Assembly: GCF_047301505.1 (NCBI RefSeq)
Contig: NZ_CP154840.1
Span: 2,542,001 to 2,606,000, forward strand
From: Lysinibacillus_B sp031181585
GTDB taxonomy: Bacteria > Bacillota > Bacilli > Bacillales_A > Planococcaceae
Length of the DNA: 64,000 nucleotides
Reading direction: 5' to 3'
Of the stretch, positions 25,845 through 34,437 are shown in pieces. Made by a program: the position numbers and the translations under genes. The notes under the pieces were generated by a model. It searched no databases. It was not told the DNA's origin and saw nothing but the letters and a program-made list of their open reading frames with translations. The stretch's first letter is position 1, and each line of letters starts with the position of its first letter.

Positions 25845-27203
25845 TCATACATTTACTGTAGAGAAGAATTCATTATATAATGCTTTTAAAATTTGCTCTT
25901 CAAATTGACTATATACGCCAAATACCACACTTACCTCAGAAGAGCCCTGATTGATCATTTCAATATTGGCACCTGTAGAGGATATAGCTGTTGTAGCACG
26001 TGCAGCAAGTCCAGTATTATTACGCATACCTTCTCCTACTACCACAATCATTGAAAAACCATGGCGGAAATATGCATCATCTGCGTGCAATTCTTCCTTT
26101 ACACGACGTACAATACGTTCTTCCTTTTCTGGTGTTAATTGAATGGAGCGCATAATAACCGAGATATCATCCAATCCGGATGGTGTATGCTCATATGAAA
26201 TATTCTCTTCCTCTATAATTTGAAGGAGTTTTCGTCCAAAGCCTATTTCACGGTTCATTAAATATTTTGATACATAAAGAGTCGAGAACCCGCTATCTGC
26301 TGAAATTCCAGTGACAGGACGGGCCTGTTCTGTACGAATTGGTACGATGCGCGTACCTGGTGCAGAAGGGTTATTTGTATTTTTAATGTTCACTGGGATA
26401 CCTTGTTTATATACCGGCATCAATGCTTCATCATGGAATACAGCAAATCCTGCATATGACAATTCGCGCATTTCGCGGTACGTTATCTCCTTAATTTCTG
26501 CTGGATTATTTATGACTTTCGGGTTTGCGGAAAATACACAGTCCACGTCCGTAAAGTTCTCGTATAGTTCTGCACCAACTGCCGAGGCTAAAATTGAGCC
26601 TGTGATATCTGAACCACCTCGATCAAATGTACGCAGAACACCATTTTTTGTATATCCAAAGAACCCAGGGAAAATGACTACTTCCTCTGTATTCTTTAAA
26701 ACACTAAGATTATCAAAAGCTTCCGCCAATGCAAATGTACGTTCTGGAAGATCATTCACGATAAGCGTGCCTTTCGGGCTTACGTATCTTGCCGGTATGC
26801 CTTGTGAATTGAAATATGCAGCAATGAGCTTTGCATTATTGTCTTCTCCGCTTGCTTTTATATTATCAATAAAAAGTTCCCGGTTTGACTTATCTCCCGC
26901 AACACGTTCCTCTAGATCAGTAGCAATAATTTCAGACATCATATGGTCAAGTCCTAAACCGACTGCTATATCATCGTAGCGTTTCACAACCGTCGCAATT
27001 TTCGCCTCTACATCACCGTTTATTAGGGCCGTCTCTGCTAAATCTATTAATAAGTCCGTTACTTTAATGTCTTCGCTTGAACGTTTTCCAGGAGCTGAAA
27101 CAGCAACTACTTTTCGTTCAGGATTCGATTTAACAATGTTAAATACTTTTTTAATTTGTTCTGCATTTGCGACGGAAGTACCGCCAAATTTACATACTAT
27201 CAT
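25845..27203 (-). CDS. Aspartate kinase (class III-like, YclM type)
   Basis: A 452-residue monofunctional aspartokinase that phosphorylates aspartate as the first step to lysine, threonine and methionine. The N-terminal KFGGTSVAN motif and the kinase-domain motif FDRGGSDITGS near residue 203 are intact. The C-terminal third contains two ACT domains (from about residue 300), which are the allosteric sites. The length matches the YclM/ThrD type and not the LysC type with its internal second start. It stands alone with its own promoter and terminator; I see no lysine riboswitch upstream. Confidence 0.93.
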   Translation of the reverse strand: MIVCKFGGTSVANAEQIKKVFNIVKSNPERKVVAVSAPGKRSSEDIKVTDLLIDLAETALINGDVEAKIATVVKRYDDIAVGLGLDHMMSEIIATDLEERVAGDKSNRELFIDNIKASGEDNNAKLIAAYFNSQGIPARYVSPKGTLIVNDLPERTFALAEAFDNLSVLKNTEEVVIFPGFFGYTKNGVLRTFDRGGSDITGSILASAVGAELYENFTDVDCVFSANPKVINNPAEIKEITYREMRELSYAGFAVFHDEALMPVYKQGIPVNIKNTNNPSAPGTRIVPIRTEQARPVTGISADSGFSTLYVSKYLMNREIGFGRKLLQIIEEENISYEHTPSGLDDISVIMRSIQLTPEKEERIVRRVKEELHADDAYFRHGFSMIVVVGEGMRNNTGLAARATTAISSTGANIEMINQGSSEVSVVFGVYSQFEEQILKALYNEFFSTVNV

Positions 27204-27263
27204 TTCACCAGATCCTTACTTATAATGTTGTTGTACTTCTAGAAAAAACATTTGACTTTTCAC

Positions 27264-27292
27264 AGTGTACAAACTATGCACAAAATAGTCAA
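27264..27292 (-). promoter_or_regulatory. Promoter of aspartokinase gene
   Basis: On the minus strand TTGACT (27292-27287), a 17-base spacer and TACACT (27269-27264) form a good housekeeping-sigma promoter, about 60 bases upstream of the start codon. Confidence 0.6.
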
Positions 27293-27425
27293 GAGAATTC
27301 TCAAAATTCAAGCTAATAATCTACACCAAGCATGACCTATTTATGGACCCGTTTTTTTATTATATGTAATCTTGCTTTAAATAGTAAGCTATTTGCACTT
27401 ACAAAAGCAAAAATTACATAATGGG

Positions 27426-27469
27426 TAAAAAATAGTACCAACACTAGGAAAACGCCTAAGGATGGTACT
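27426..27469 (-). terminator. Terminator of topB
   Basis: On the minus strand AGTACCA...CCTTAGG and CCTAGTG...TGGTACT pair imperfectly, followed by ATTTTTTAC. It starts eight bases after the topB stop. Confidence 0.8.
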
Positions 27470-27476
27470 TTCAATA

Positions 27477-29549
27477 CTACTTTTTTGGTTGTCTGATGGG
27501 CTTAAACACAAACTCTAGTTTTTCTCCTACGAGCTTAAGCTTTGCCTTCCCTTTCTTACCGCTCTTCCAAGTAAATTGAATATCCCTTGTCTCTTTCCCA
27601 GCCAGTAATTTTTTCATATCTGTTGGCGTTATTTTCCCCTTCATCATTGTTTTACTGATGAAGAATTTACATCCTTTGTTGGAACAGCTATACCCTTTAA
27701 ATCCTTCTACAACCTGGTCTCCGCAGCTGACGCAGGTACCTACGATAACCACTTGCTTGTCCGGGACAGTCATTTCAAGGTTTTTCATCCTATCTGTTGT
27801 TTCCTGAATAAACTGCTTCATCTCGCCATAAAACTGCCGAGAATCAAGTGTACCATCGGTGATATCCTTCAACTTTTTGCTCCATATAGCAGTAAGCACG
27901 GGAGAGACGACATCGTGGCTGCCTAGGCTTGTAATGACATCAATGCCGAAATCTGTAGCCGCCAAGCTTTTGCCTTCACGGGACATCATACCAATAGAAA
28001 GTAACTTTTCAATAATCTCTGCCCTCGTTGCACTTGTTCCAATTCCTTCCGCATCCTTGAGGATGGCCTGTAGTTGCTTATCCTCCACAAAACGTCCCGC
28101 ATGGAACATAGCATCGAGCAGTGTGCTATCTGTATAGCGTGAAGGGGGCTCTGTCATTTTCGAAAGTACTTGATTAGCCAATACGGTCAACGTATCTCCC
28201 TGTTGCATAGGTGGTAACGGCTTTTCTTCCTTTTTTTTATGAGAATCATATAATACCGTATAACCCTTATCGATGACAATATTTCCGTTTGCTTTAAAAT
28301 ACTCATTTCCACAGAGGAGCATGACATTTGTTTTATCAACTACAAAAGGCGGGAGGAAGACTGCAAGCAGCCGCTTTACAATAAGATCATATATTTTCAT
28401 CTCGCCGGGAGTTAGTGATTTTCTTCCGACCGGTACGTTAGTAATTGTAATGGCATGGTGATCGGTTAGCTTTTTATCGTCAACATAGCGTTTGGAATAC
28501 ATCACTTTTTGTATATGGGCCGGATTACTTAAAATAGCAGCCGTAGTTTGCGCAAAGTGAGGGATGCTGGCCGCTGCCTTCAAATTTTCTGCAATTGTTT
28601 TAGCAAAGGCAGTCGGCAAATGTTTTGATTCCGTTCTTGGATACGTAATCAGCTTTTTCTCGTACAAACTTTGAGCTATTTTAAGTGTTTCCGAGGAAGT
28701 AAAGCCGTAAAACTTATTGGCCTCCTTCTGAAGCTCAAGAAGTGAATGTAAACTTGGTGCTAAAATGCTCTTTCGTTCTGTGTCGATATGGTTAACCTTA
28801 GCAGTTTCTGTCAACTGTGCCTGGGCAGCCTGGGCTGCTTCAATTGTATCAAACTTATTTGTTTTAACTGCCGGATCATACCATAGGGCCTTAAATTCTC
28901 CTAAGTCAATTTCCAGCTGAAAATAAGGTGTTGGGATAAAATGACGTATTTCAAGCTCCCTTTTTACAACGATAGCAAGTGTAGGTGTCATAACTCGCCC
29001 TACTTTAATTGTTCGTCCGCCTCTTATAGTAGCAGCCCGTGTCAAATTTAATCCTACAAGCCAATCAAAAATCATTCGGTACATGGCTGCATTACGCAGG
29101 TTTCGGATGAGCTCATCATTTTCATCGATCAAATGCTCCAATGCTTGGCGGATGGCTGGATCTGTCGTTTGTGAAGTCCAAAATCGCTTCACCGGCAGTC
29201 GACAACCAGCCTTCTTATAAAAGGAATAAAAAATATTCTCCCCTTCCATACCTGCATCGCAAGCATTTATTATAAAGTCGTACTTATTCGTCTTAATACT
29301 CGTTTCTATATCCTTATACACTTTATATGCGCTTTTTTTTACACGGAATTCGTATTTTACAGGCATCATCGGCAATATGTCAAGACTCCACTTTTTCCAC
29401 TCCGCATGGTACTCATGAGGTTCCTTCAGCTCTACTACGTGCCCAACAAAAGAGGCAAAATCAATGTCATATGGCAAGCTCATTTTTTTGTATACTTTTT
29501 GTATGTCGCGCATTAAGGATGGCTTCTCGGCGATTAGTAATGCCTTCAT
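27477..29549 (-). CDS. topB: DNA topoisomerase III (type IA), divergent TOPRIM
   Basis: A 690-residue type IA topoisomerase that relaxes or decatenates DNA through a transient 5'-phosphotyrosine. The TOPRIM domain begins LLIAEKPSLMRDIQ; its acidic loop reads NACDAGMEGENIF, where most relatives have an Arg before the second Glu-Gly-Glu. The active-site Tyr is in LITYPRTES near residue 305. The C-terminus carries a CxxC...CxxxxC zinc-ribbon-like module near residue 620 and a final repeat of the Top_C type. The ATG at 29549 with AAGGAGG fixes the start. A bacterial-chromosome role is likely, though the variant loop is notable. Confidence 0.88.
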   Translation of the reverse strand: MKALLIAEKPSLMRDIQKVYKKMSLPYDIDFASFVGHVVELKEPHEYHAEWKKWSLDILPMMPVKYEFRVKKSAYKVYKDIETSIKTNKYDFIINACDAGMEGENIFYSFYKKAGCRLPVKRFWTSQTTDPAIRQALEHLIDENDELIRNLRNAAMYRMIFDWLVGLNLTRAATIRGGRTIKVGRVMTPTLAIVVKRELEIRHFIPTPYFQLEIDLGEFKALWYDPAVKTNKFDTIEAAQAAQAQLTETAKVNHIDTERKSILAPSLHSLLELQKEANKFYGFTSSETLKIAQSLYEKKLITYPRTESKHLPTAFAKTIAENLKAAASIPHFAQTTAAILSNPAHIQKVMYSKRYVDDKKLTDHHAITITNVPVGRKSLTPGEMKIYDLIVKRLLAVFLPPFVVDKTNVMLLCGNEYFKANGNIVIDKGYTVLYDSHKKKEEKPLPPMQQGDTLTVLANQVLSKMTEPPSRYTDSTLLDAMFHAGRFVEDKQLQAILKDAEGIGTSATRAEIIEKLLSIGMMSREGKSLAATDFGIDVITSLGSHDVVSPVLTAIWSKKLKDITDGTLDSRQFYGEMKQFIQETTDRMKNLEMTVPDKQVVIVGTCVSCGDQVVEGFKGYSCSNKGCKFFISKTMMKGKITPTDMKKLLAGKETRDIQFTWKSGKKGKAKLKLVGEKLEFVFKPIRQPKK

Positions 29550-29978
29550 TTCAACGACCTCCTTTGAGGTAAGTATAATAAAGAACATACGTTTTTGTAA
29601 ATGTCCATGTGGTAACTCAACATGTTAAAAATGATTGAGTAAAGAAGGTTTTATATGGAAAGGTAAATCCATCTCAAACATCAGCTGCTCCCCCTGTTTA
29701 CCATAGGTATGCCTATGGCTGCTATTGATCATGCCCCCACCTATGCAGCCTCTCGATCAGTAACAGCAACTTTGATGTAGATGCAAATGTAAGAACATAT
29801 AGGTAAAACCCTCAGCGGATTTTGGGTACACTCTTTTATTTCCCGGGCAACAAACCCTATTACAAAAAAAATATCATTATCGATGAATATTACGTATTTT
29901 AGAGAAAATACTATATCAATCTAGATATCATTTCTATTAAAATGATATAATATATACGTAAAGGTAAGGGGGAAAACA
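29550..29978. other. Spacer between divergent genes, small palindrome
   Basis: About 430 bases without a supported gene. It contains the perfect palindrome CCATAGG-tatg-CCTATGG near 29700-29718. TATAAT-like sequence lies shortly before the downstream plus-strand gene (ATGATATAATATA at about 29941-29955). Confidence 0.45.
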
Positions 29979-30377
29979 ATGAAACCTACAAAAAGAAATA
30001 TCTTATGGATTGTTCCTATATTGATTATTGCTATCTTTTATTATTTTTACGGTCCAAAAGATACGATTCATGAGAACGAACATATCAATCTAATAAAAAA
30101 ACAAACATTAGTGGAAAATAGTAATTTAACGATTGAAGAAGCGTTCAATAGCTATTGCAGCAAAGAAGAATGGGTGTATTTCGAAACACAAAAAAGGCAA
30201 AAAGTTGTGGAATTTAAAGGAGAGTGCCCAGTAGAAGATAAGGTGCAGCCTGTAAATTTACAATTCCTTGTAGAAGAAGAAAATGAATTTGTCATTGGTG
30301 TTTTGCTGCTAAACCATGTGCAGCAAACAGAGGAAGAAAGAGAAACATATATTCAAACAGTTTATAACCAAGAATAA
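29979..30377 (+). CDS. Hypothetical membrane-anchored protein
   Basis: A 132-residue protein with an N-terminal membrane segment (residues about 7-25, positive-inside KPTKR before it) and a soluble outside domain of about 105 residues containing two Cys (YCSKEEW and GECPVED) that could form a disulfide. It has GGTAAGGGGG upstream. The family is not recognised. The IS3 element inserts about 165 bases downstream. Confidence 0.6.
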   Translation: MKPTKRNILWIVPILIIAIFYYFYGPKDTIHENEHINLIKKQTLVENSNLTIEEAFNSYCSKEEWVYFETQKRQKVVEFKGECPVEDKVQPVNLQFLVEEENEFVIGVLLLNHVQQTEEERETYIQTVYNQE

Positions 30378-30570
30378 ACGTACTAGGGCACTTGCTTCTT
30401 TCCACCTATTACATCAGCCTTTGAAAAGGTGTGTTAAATCACTCATTTTAAAGAAGCTGGCGAGCCCTTCATAGTGACCTAAAACCAAATTTAAAATTGT
30501 CGTTTGAGAGGGAGCGCTGTCGGCTATGGTTTATAAATTGATCTGACCCAAAAAAGTTAGACATGTTTAG

Positions 30571-31382
30571 TTAAGCCATTTCTAAGACCTGAGTTCGGTA
30601 CTCCACCGGGCTTAGGTCTTTTAGTTTTTCTTTCATTCGTTTGTGATTGTAGTAGTGAATATAGTCTTTGAGTTCCTGTTCAAAATGTGCCATGGATTCA
30701 AATTCTTGTAGATACAGGAGTTCAGATTTTAATAAGCCAAAGAAATTTTCAATGACTGCGTTATCCAAACAATTGCCCTTACGGGACATACTCTGCGTAA
30801 TCCCATGTTGTTTTAATGTTTGTTGATACTTTTTCATTTGATAATGCCAACCTTGATCTGAATGAAGAATAACTTGATCACCTGATTCGAGGCGCTCCAA
30901 TACTTGTTCTAACATATTATGGACTAGTTTATACACTGGACGATTCATTACCGTGTAGGCAATGATTTCGCCATTACATAGATCAAGGACAGGTGATAAA
31001 TAGCGTTTCTCACCAAATAGATGGAACTCTGTCACGTCTGTTACCCATTTCTCGTTCATTTTTTCGCTGTGAAATTGCGTTTTAATATGTTGGGGGCAAT
31101 TCTTCCGACGTTACCTTTATACGAACGGTATTTCTTCATGCGGACTTTACACTTTATGCCAATGGCATTCATCAAACAGTTAATCGTTTTTGGATCATGA
31201 TGAATGCTGTATTTTTTTAGTTCTTTGACAATTCGACGATAACCATAACGTCCCTTATGTTCATGATAAATGGACTGAATTGCGACTTTCACCTCAACGT
31301 ACTTATCAGTACGATCCAAACGCTTTTCCCAGTAATAATACGTACTGCGCGGTATATCAGCGACTTTGATTAATTCCACCAC
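30571..31382 (-). pseudogene. IS3 orfB transposase, frameshifted
   Basis: The integrase-like half of the transposase is split into two frames. The first (31382 to 31056) holds the HTH_21 region (STYYYWEKR...KGRYGYRRI) and stops at RNFTAKK. The second (31059 to 30571) resumes at MNEKWVTDVTEF and carries all three catalytic residues: Asp in VTDVTEF, Asp in HSDQGW and Glu in NAVIENFFG. The junction is a run of six T on the plus strand (31059-31064); seven would restore one frame. This may be a real deletion, a sequencing error, or slippage. The natural start by -1 frameshifting from orfA lies upstream of 31382. Confidence 0.85.
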
Positions 31383-31408
31383 TTCATAGATTTTCTTTAG
31401 TTCAAAAA

Positions 31409-31927
31409 TTACTTGCGCTTTGATTTGATTGGTAATTTTCCTTGCATTTGAACTAAAGTATTCAACTTTTTTAAGTACGCATTCTCCATCTCCAATTGTT
31501 TAATACGTGCTTCTAACGCCTCAACAGATCCTTCAGCTGGTTTTGATTTCGTTATTCTTTTTGTTTCTTTGTTCACGGATGGGCGCCCCTTTTTCTTAGA
31601 AACGAGGGCATCATAACCACCGGCCTCAAACTTTATCATCCAATTCCGAACCATGCCAGGAGATGAAATATTAAATAGCGCAGCTGTGTCAAGCGAAGAT
31701 GTACCTGTCTCGTTCATATAATTAAGTACGTTCATTTTATAGTCAGCTGAATATTTTGTATAGGATTTTAAGAAAGTCTTTACACCATTTTTTTGATAAC
31801 GGCGAACCCATTCACTTACAATCTGTTCTGACACTCCGATATCTTTCGCGATTTCGATCATAAGTTCACTTCCATTTAAATATCGTTGGACTGCTTGAAT
31901 ACGTTGTTCAGCACTTATTTTGGCCAT
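31409..31927 (-). CDS. IS3 orfA, helix-turn-helix transposase subunit
   Basis: A 172-residue protein with two helix-turn-helix segments (IAKDIGVSEQIVSEWVRRY near residue 30 and SSLDTAALFNISSPGMVRNWM near 78) and a C-terminal leucine-zipper-like coiled coil (EALEARIKQLEMENAYLKKL). This binds the IS ends. The ATG at 31927 lies inside the IS; a longer frame to 32008 would begin outside it. The end of orfA overlaps the orfB frame, as expected for the family's programmed -1 frameshift. Confidence 0.88.
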   Translation of the reverse strand: MAKISAEQRIQAVQRYLNGSELMIEIAKDIGVSEQIVSEWVRRYQKNGVKTFLKSYTKYSADYKMNVLNYMNETGTSSLDTAALFNISSPGMVRNWMIKFEAGGYDALVSKKKGRPSVNKETKRITKSKPAEGSVEALEARIKQLEMENAYLKKLNTLVQMQGKLPIKSKRK

Positions 31928-31935
31928 AAAAAAAC

Positions 31936-31973
31936 CCCCGTAAAAGTTAGATTGGTGTCTAACTTTTACGGGG
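31936..31973 (-). terminator. Perfect 16-bp hairpin at IS right end
   Basis: CCCCGTAAAAGTTAGA (31936-31951) and TCTAACTTTTACGGGG (31958-31973) are exactly complementary. On the minus strand it is followed by GTTTTTTTAT, so it should stop transcription entering the element from outside, a known way IS elements limit their own expression. Confidence 0.8.
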
Positions 31974-31997
31974 CAGTTCACAGACGAATCAGTTTTT

Positions 31998-32180
31998 TTA
32001 ATTAGCATCCATTATTTTCAATTCTAATTTTCGGATTTCAGTTAGCACTAACCGAATATGATCCTCCAAAATAGAAACCTTTTTTGTGTCATCATCTTTT
32101 ATGGATTCCAGTTGGTTTCGTTTTTGTACCAATTCTTCAAGCTGATCTAGCTTATTTAAATATTCAATACTTTTTTGCAT
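31998..32180 (-). CDS. Small coiled-coil protein beside sigma factor
   Basis: A 60-residue, highly charged protein (LNKLDQLEELVQKRNQLES, then HIRLVLTEIRKLELKI) predicted to be one or two coiled-coil helices. GGGAGGGG lies about seven bases before the ATG at 32180. It follows the sigma factor gene by about 130 bases on the same strand and ends 22 bases from the IS3 element. Family not recognised; it could be a sigma-factor partner. Confidence 0.55.
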   Translation of the reverse strand: MQKSIEYLNKLDQLEELVQKRNQLESIKDDDTKKVSILEDHIRLVLTEIRKLELKIMDAN

Positions 32181-32308
32181 GTAATCCCCTCCCATACGAA
32201 AAAACGAACCAAAAATATTCATTATATTATAATAATCACATACCCCAAAAGCCTAACCAAAAAACCCGAAAAACTATTACTTTTACTCTAATCTTAACCA
32301 CATTTGTC

Positions 32309-32791
32309 CTAGTCACTATTACTCAGCTGTTTTAGCTTTTTACGGAGTCGGTATTTTCTTTTTCGCAAAGCCTCTATAGAAATACTTAATTCTTTTGCTA
32401 TCTCTTCATTTGTTTTTTGTTCTTCAAAAATGGCATGCAATAATTGTTTTTCCTCATCCGAGATATGTTTAAACATGTTTTCTAATATAACGCTTGAAGT
32501 TAGCGATTCTCTGGTGTTTTCAAGGTGAATAGAGAGTATTTCGTCAGTTGTTGGGACAAATAGCGCTTCTCTTTTGGCACAATATCTTAATGCATCAATC
32601 ACATCGTATCGGATTTGATTATATAGATACGCTTTAAACTTATATTTACTCTTATCATAGCTTGAATATGCCTTCCACAAAGCAATTAATGCAATTTGTC
32701 TATATTCATCTCGGTTTTTATAAATTTTGCAGTTGTTCAATATCTTTTCAATCATCGGATTCATCTCCATAACAAGCTGTTCAAACTCCAT
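32309..32791 (-). CDS. Sigma-70 family RNA polymerase sigma factor
   Basis: A 160-residue alternative sigma factor. Region 2 is seen in YRQIALIALWKAYSSYDKSKYKFKAYLYNQIRYDVID (residues about 30-66) and region 4 in LLHAIFEEQKTNEEIAKELSISIEALRKRKYRLRKKL (residues about 117-153). The Lys/Arg-rich region 4 and lack of a long linker fit a small ECF-like or SigI/ComX-like factor. AAAGGA precedes the ATG. No anti-sigma gene of the usual kind overlaps it. Confidence 0.85.
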   Translation of the reverse strand: MEFEQLVMEMNPMIEKILNNCKIYKNRDEYRQIALIALWKAYSSYDKSKYKFKAYLYNQIRYDVIDALRYCAKREALFVPTTDEILSIHLENTRESLTSSVILENMFKHISDEEKQLLHAIFEEQKTNEEIAKELSISIEALRKRKYRLRKKLKQLSNSD

Positions 32792-33039
32792 GTAATTTTC
32801 CTTTTAGAACATGCATGATCCGTTTTATTCCTAGGTAAATTAAACGTACAAAAATTTCCTAATACCTACAAAAACCCTTTTTTCTTATTTCTTTCAAAAA
32901 CAGTTATTATAACTCAACTTCATTCGTTAAAAACATAATTTTCTTAAAATTCCTTTAATTAAAATCTATTTTATGCTTTACTTTTACAAACCGAGTTGAC
33001 AAAAGATATATTGTCGTGCATTCTTATACTCAAATATAT

Positions 33040-33268
33040 AAAAGCATAGCGAAGACTAGTAAACGACACTTAGCTGCAATAGAGAGCGACACCCATAGGC
33101 TGGAAGGTGCGTGCACGCAAAAGACGTTGAACCTGCTTCGACCAAGCTCCTGGCAAAACCAGGCGCCGACTCAGCGTTATGAGATAAGTGGAATGCTTAT
33201 GCATTCAATTTAGGTGGTACCACGGAAGCTCTTTTTCGTCCTATATAGTAGGCGAAAAAGGGCTTTTT
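33040..33268 (+). promoter_or_regulatory. T-box leader, proline specifier, upstream of proBA
   Basis: The T-box core AGGTGGTACCACG is at 33212-33224. In the specifier loop an AGTA on the 5' side (33057-33060) faces GAA followed by CCT (33132-33134), a proline codon. GCGAAG and CTTCG close stem I. A terminator follows: GAAGCTCTTTTTCG pairs with CGAAAAAGGGCTT and is followed by TTTTT. Uncharged tRNA-Pro should stabilise the antiterminator and switch on proB and proA. Upstream, TTGACA at 32996-33001 is a candidate -35. Confidence 0.95.
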
Positions 33269-33341
33269 TACTATCAAAAAAAGTATTAGAAAGACAGAGT
33301 CCTCCTCTGCCAAGGACTTTACACAATGGGGGCAAAATTGT

Positions 33342-34427
33342 ATGGAACGTAAACGAATTGTTATAAAAATTGGAAGCAGTTCGCTGACAAACTCAAAAGG
33401 TGAGATTGATCAACTAAAATTTATGGATCATATCCAGGCAATCGCTAAATTAAAGCAGCAGGGACATGACATTCTACTTGTATCATCAGGTGCTGTCGCT
33501 GCAGGTTTTCGTATGCTCGGTTACTCTTCACGGCCAGTCACAATTAAAGGAAAACAGGCCGCTGCAGCTGTCGGACAAAGTCTTTTAATTGGGCGTTATA
33601 CAGAGGCCTTTAGTGAATACAGTATTATACCCGCCCAGATTTTATTAACACGACAAGACTTTAGCGAGAAGAAGCGTTATAAAAATGCTTATGCTACATT
33701 TGCAGAGCTTTTGGAGCGCTCCATCCTCCCGATCATTAACGAGAATGACACCGTATCTATTACAGAGCTGACTTTCGGTGATAATGATATGCTTTCAGCG
33801 CTTGTTAGTGGACTCGTCCATGCAGATCATCTGATTATCTTGACAGATGTCAATGGACTGTATGATGCTAACCCATTGAAAGATCCAGACGCTAAGCGCA
33901 TTGATCGGATTGAAGAAATAACGGATGAAATGCTTGGTTTTGCAAGTGGAGCGGGCTCCAAAGTAGGAACAGGCGGTATGCAATCAAAGCTTGTCGCTGC
34001 ACGTTATGCGATGAATGCAGGGGTAAAAGTGTTCATTGGAAATGGTACAGGTGAAAATAAGCTTACGACAATTTTAGCAGGCAATGGTGATGGTACCTAT
34101 TTTGAAAATGATTCATGTGCCATCCTGCCAATGAATAAACAATGGCTGACCTTAACAGAAGTAAGCGGAAAGCTATTTATTGATGACGGGGCTGTCAAAG
34201 CGTTGACGACCGGCGGCAAATCCCTGCTCCCTGCAGGTATCTATGCATTTGAGGGACATTTTGAAAAGGGCGATGTAGTAGAAGTATACGACCGCCATAT
34301 TCTAATAGGCCGTGGAGAAACCCTCTATTCAAGTGAGTCACTTGAAAAAGCAATGGGGAAACGGACTGGTGAATCGAATTGTCCAATAGAAGTGGTCATT
34401 CATCGAAATAATTGGGTGCAAGTATAA
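33342..34427 (+). CDS. proB: Glutamate 5-kinase
   Basis: Phosphorylates glutamate as the first step of proline synthesis. The 361-residue protein has the amino-acid-kinase domain (VIKIGSSSLTNSKG, VSSGAVAAG near residue 45, NENDTVSITELTFGDND near 138 and GSKVGTGGMQSK near 205) and a C-terminal PUA domain from about residue 270. It is the first gene after the proline T-box and is followed 10 bases later by proA. The start has GGGGGC at fair spacing. Confidence 0.96.
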   Translation: MERKRIVIKIGSSSLTNSKGEIDQLKFMDHIQAIAKLKQQGHDILLVSSGAVAAGFRMLGYSSRPVTIKGKQAAAAVGQSLLIGRYTEAFSEYSIIPAQILLTRQDFSEKKRYKNAYATFAELLERSILPIINENDTVSITELTFGDNDMLSALVSGLVHADHLIILTDVNGLYDANPLKDPDAKRIDRIEEITDEMLGFASGAGSKVGTGGMQSKLVAARYAMNAGVKVFIGNGTGENKLTTILAGNGDGTYFENDSCAILPMNKQWLTLTEVSGKLFIDDGAVKALTTGGKSLLPAGIYAFEGHFEKGDVVEVYDRHILIGRGETLYSSESLEKAMGKRTGESNCPIEVVIHRNNWVQV

Positions 34428-34437
34428 GGAGGATATT

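Larger units (their letters stand above)
30544..31975 (-). mobile_element. IS3-family (IS150-like group) insertion sequence
   Basis: About 1.43 kb. The ends are imperfect inverted repeats: left TGACCCAAAAAAGTTAGACA and, read inward from the right, TGCCCCGTAAAAGTTAGACA. Inside are overlapping orfA (helix-turn-helix) and orfB (DDE integrase) on the minus strand. The three bases beside each end differ, so no target-site duplication is visible. orfB carries a frameshift, so the copy is probably not autonomous. It lies downstream of a sigma factor/coiled-coil gene pair. Confidence 0.9.

Noticed and set aside
27204..27476. Lysine riboswitch upstream of aspartokinase
   Set aside because: The leader is short with an ordinary promoter; no L-box landmarks are visible.
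33016..33213. 65-codon plus-strand frame
   Set aside because: It lies inside the T-box leader and has no ribosome binding site.
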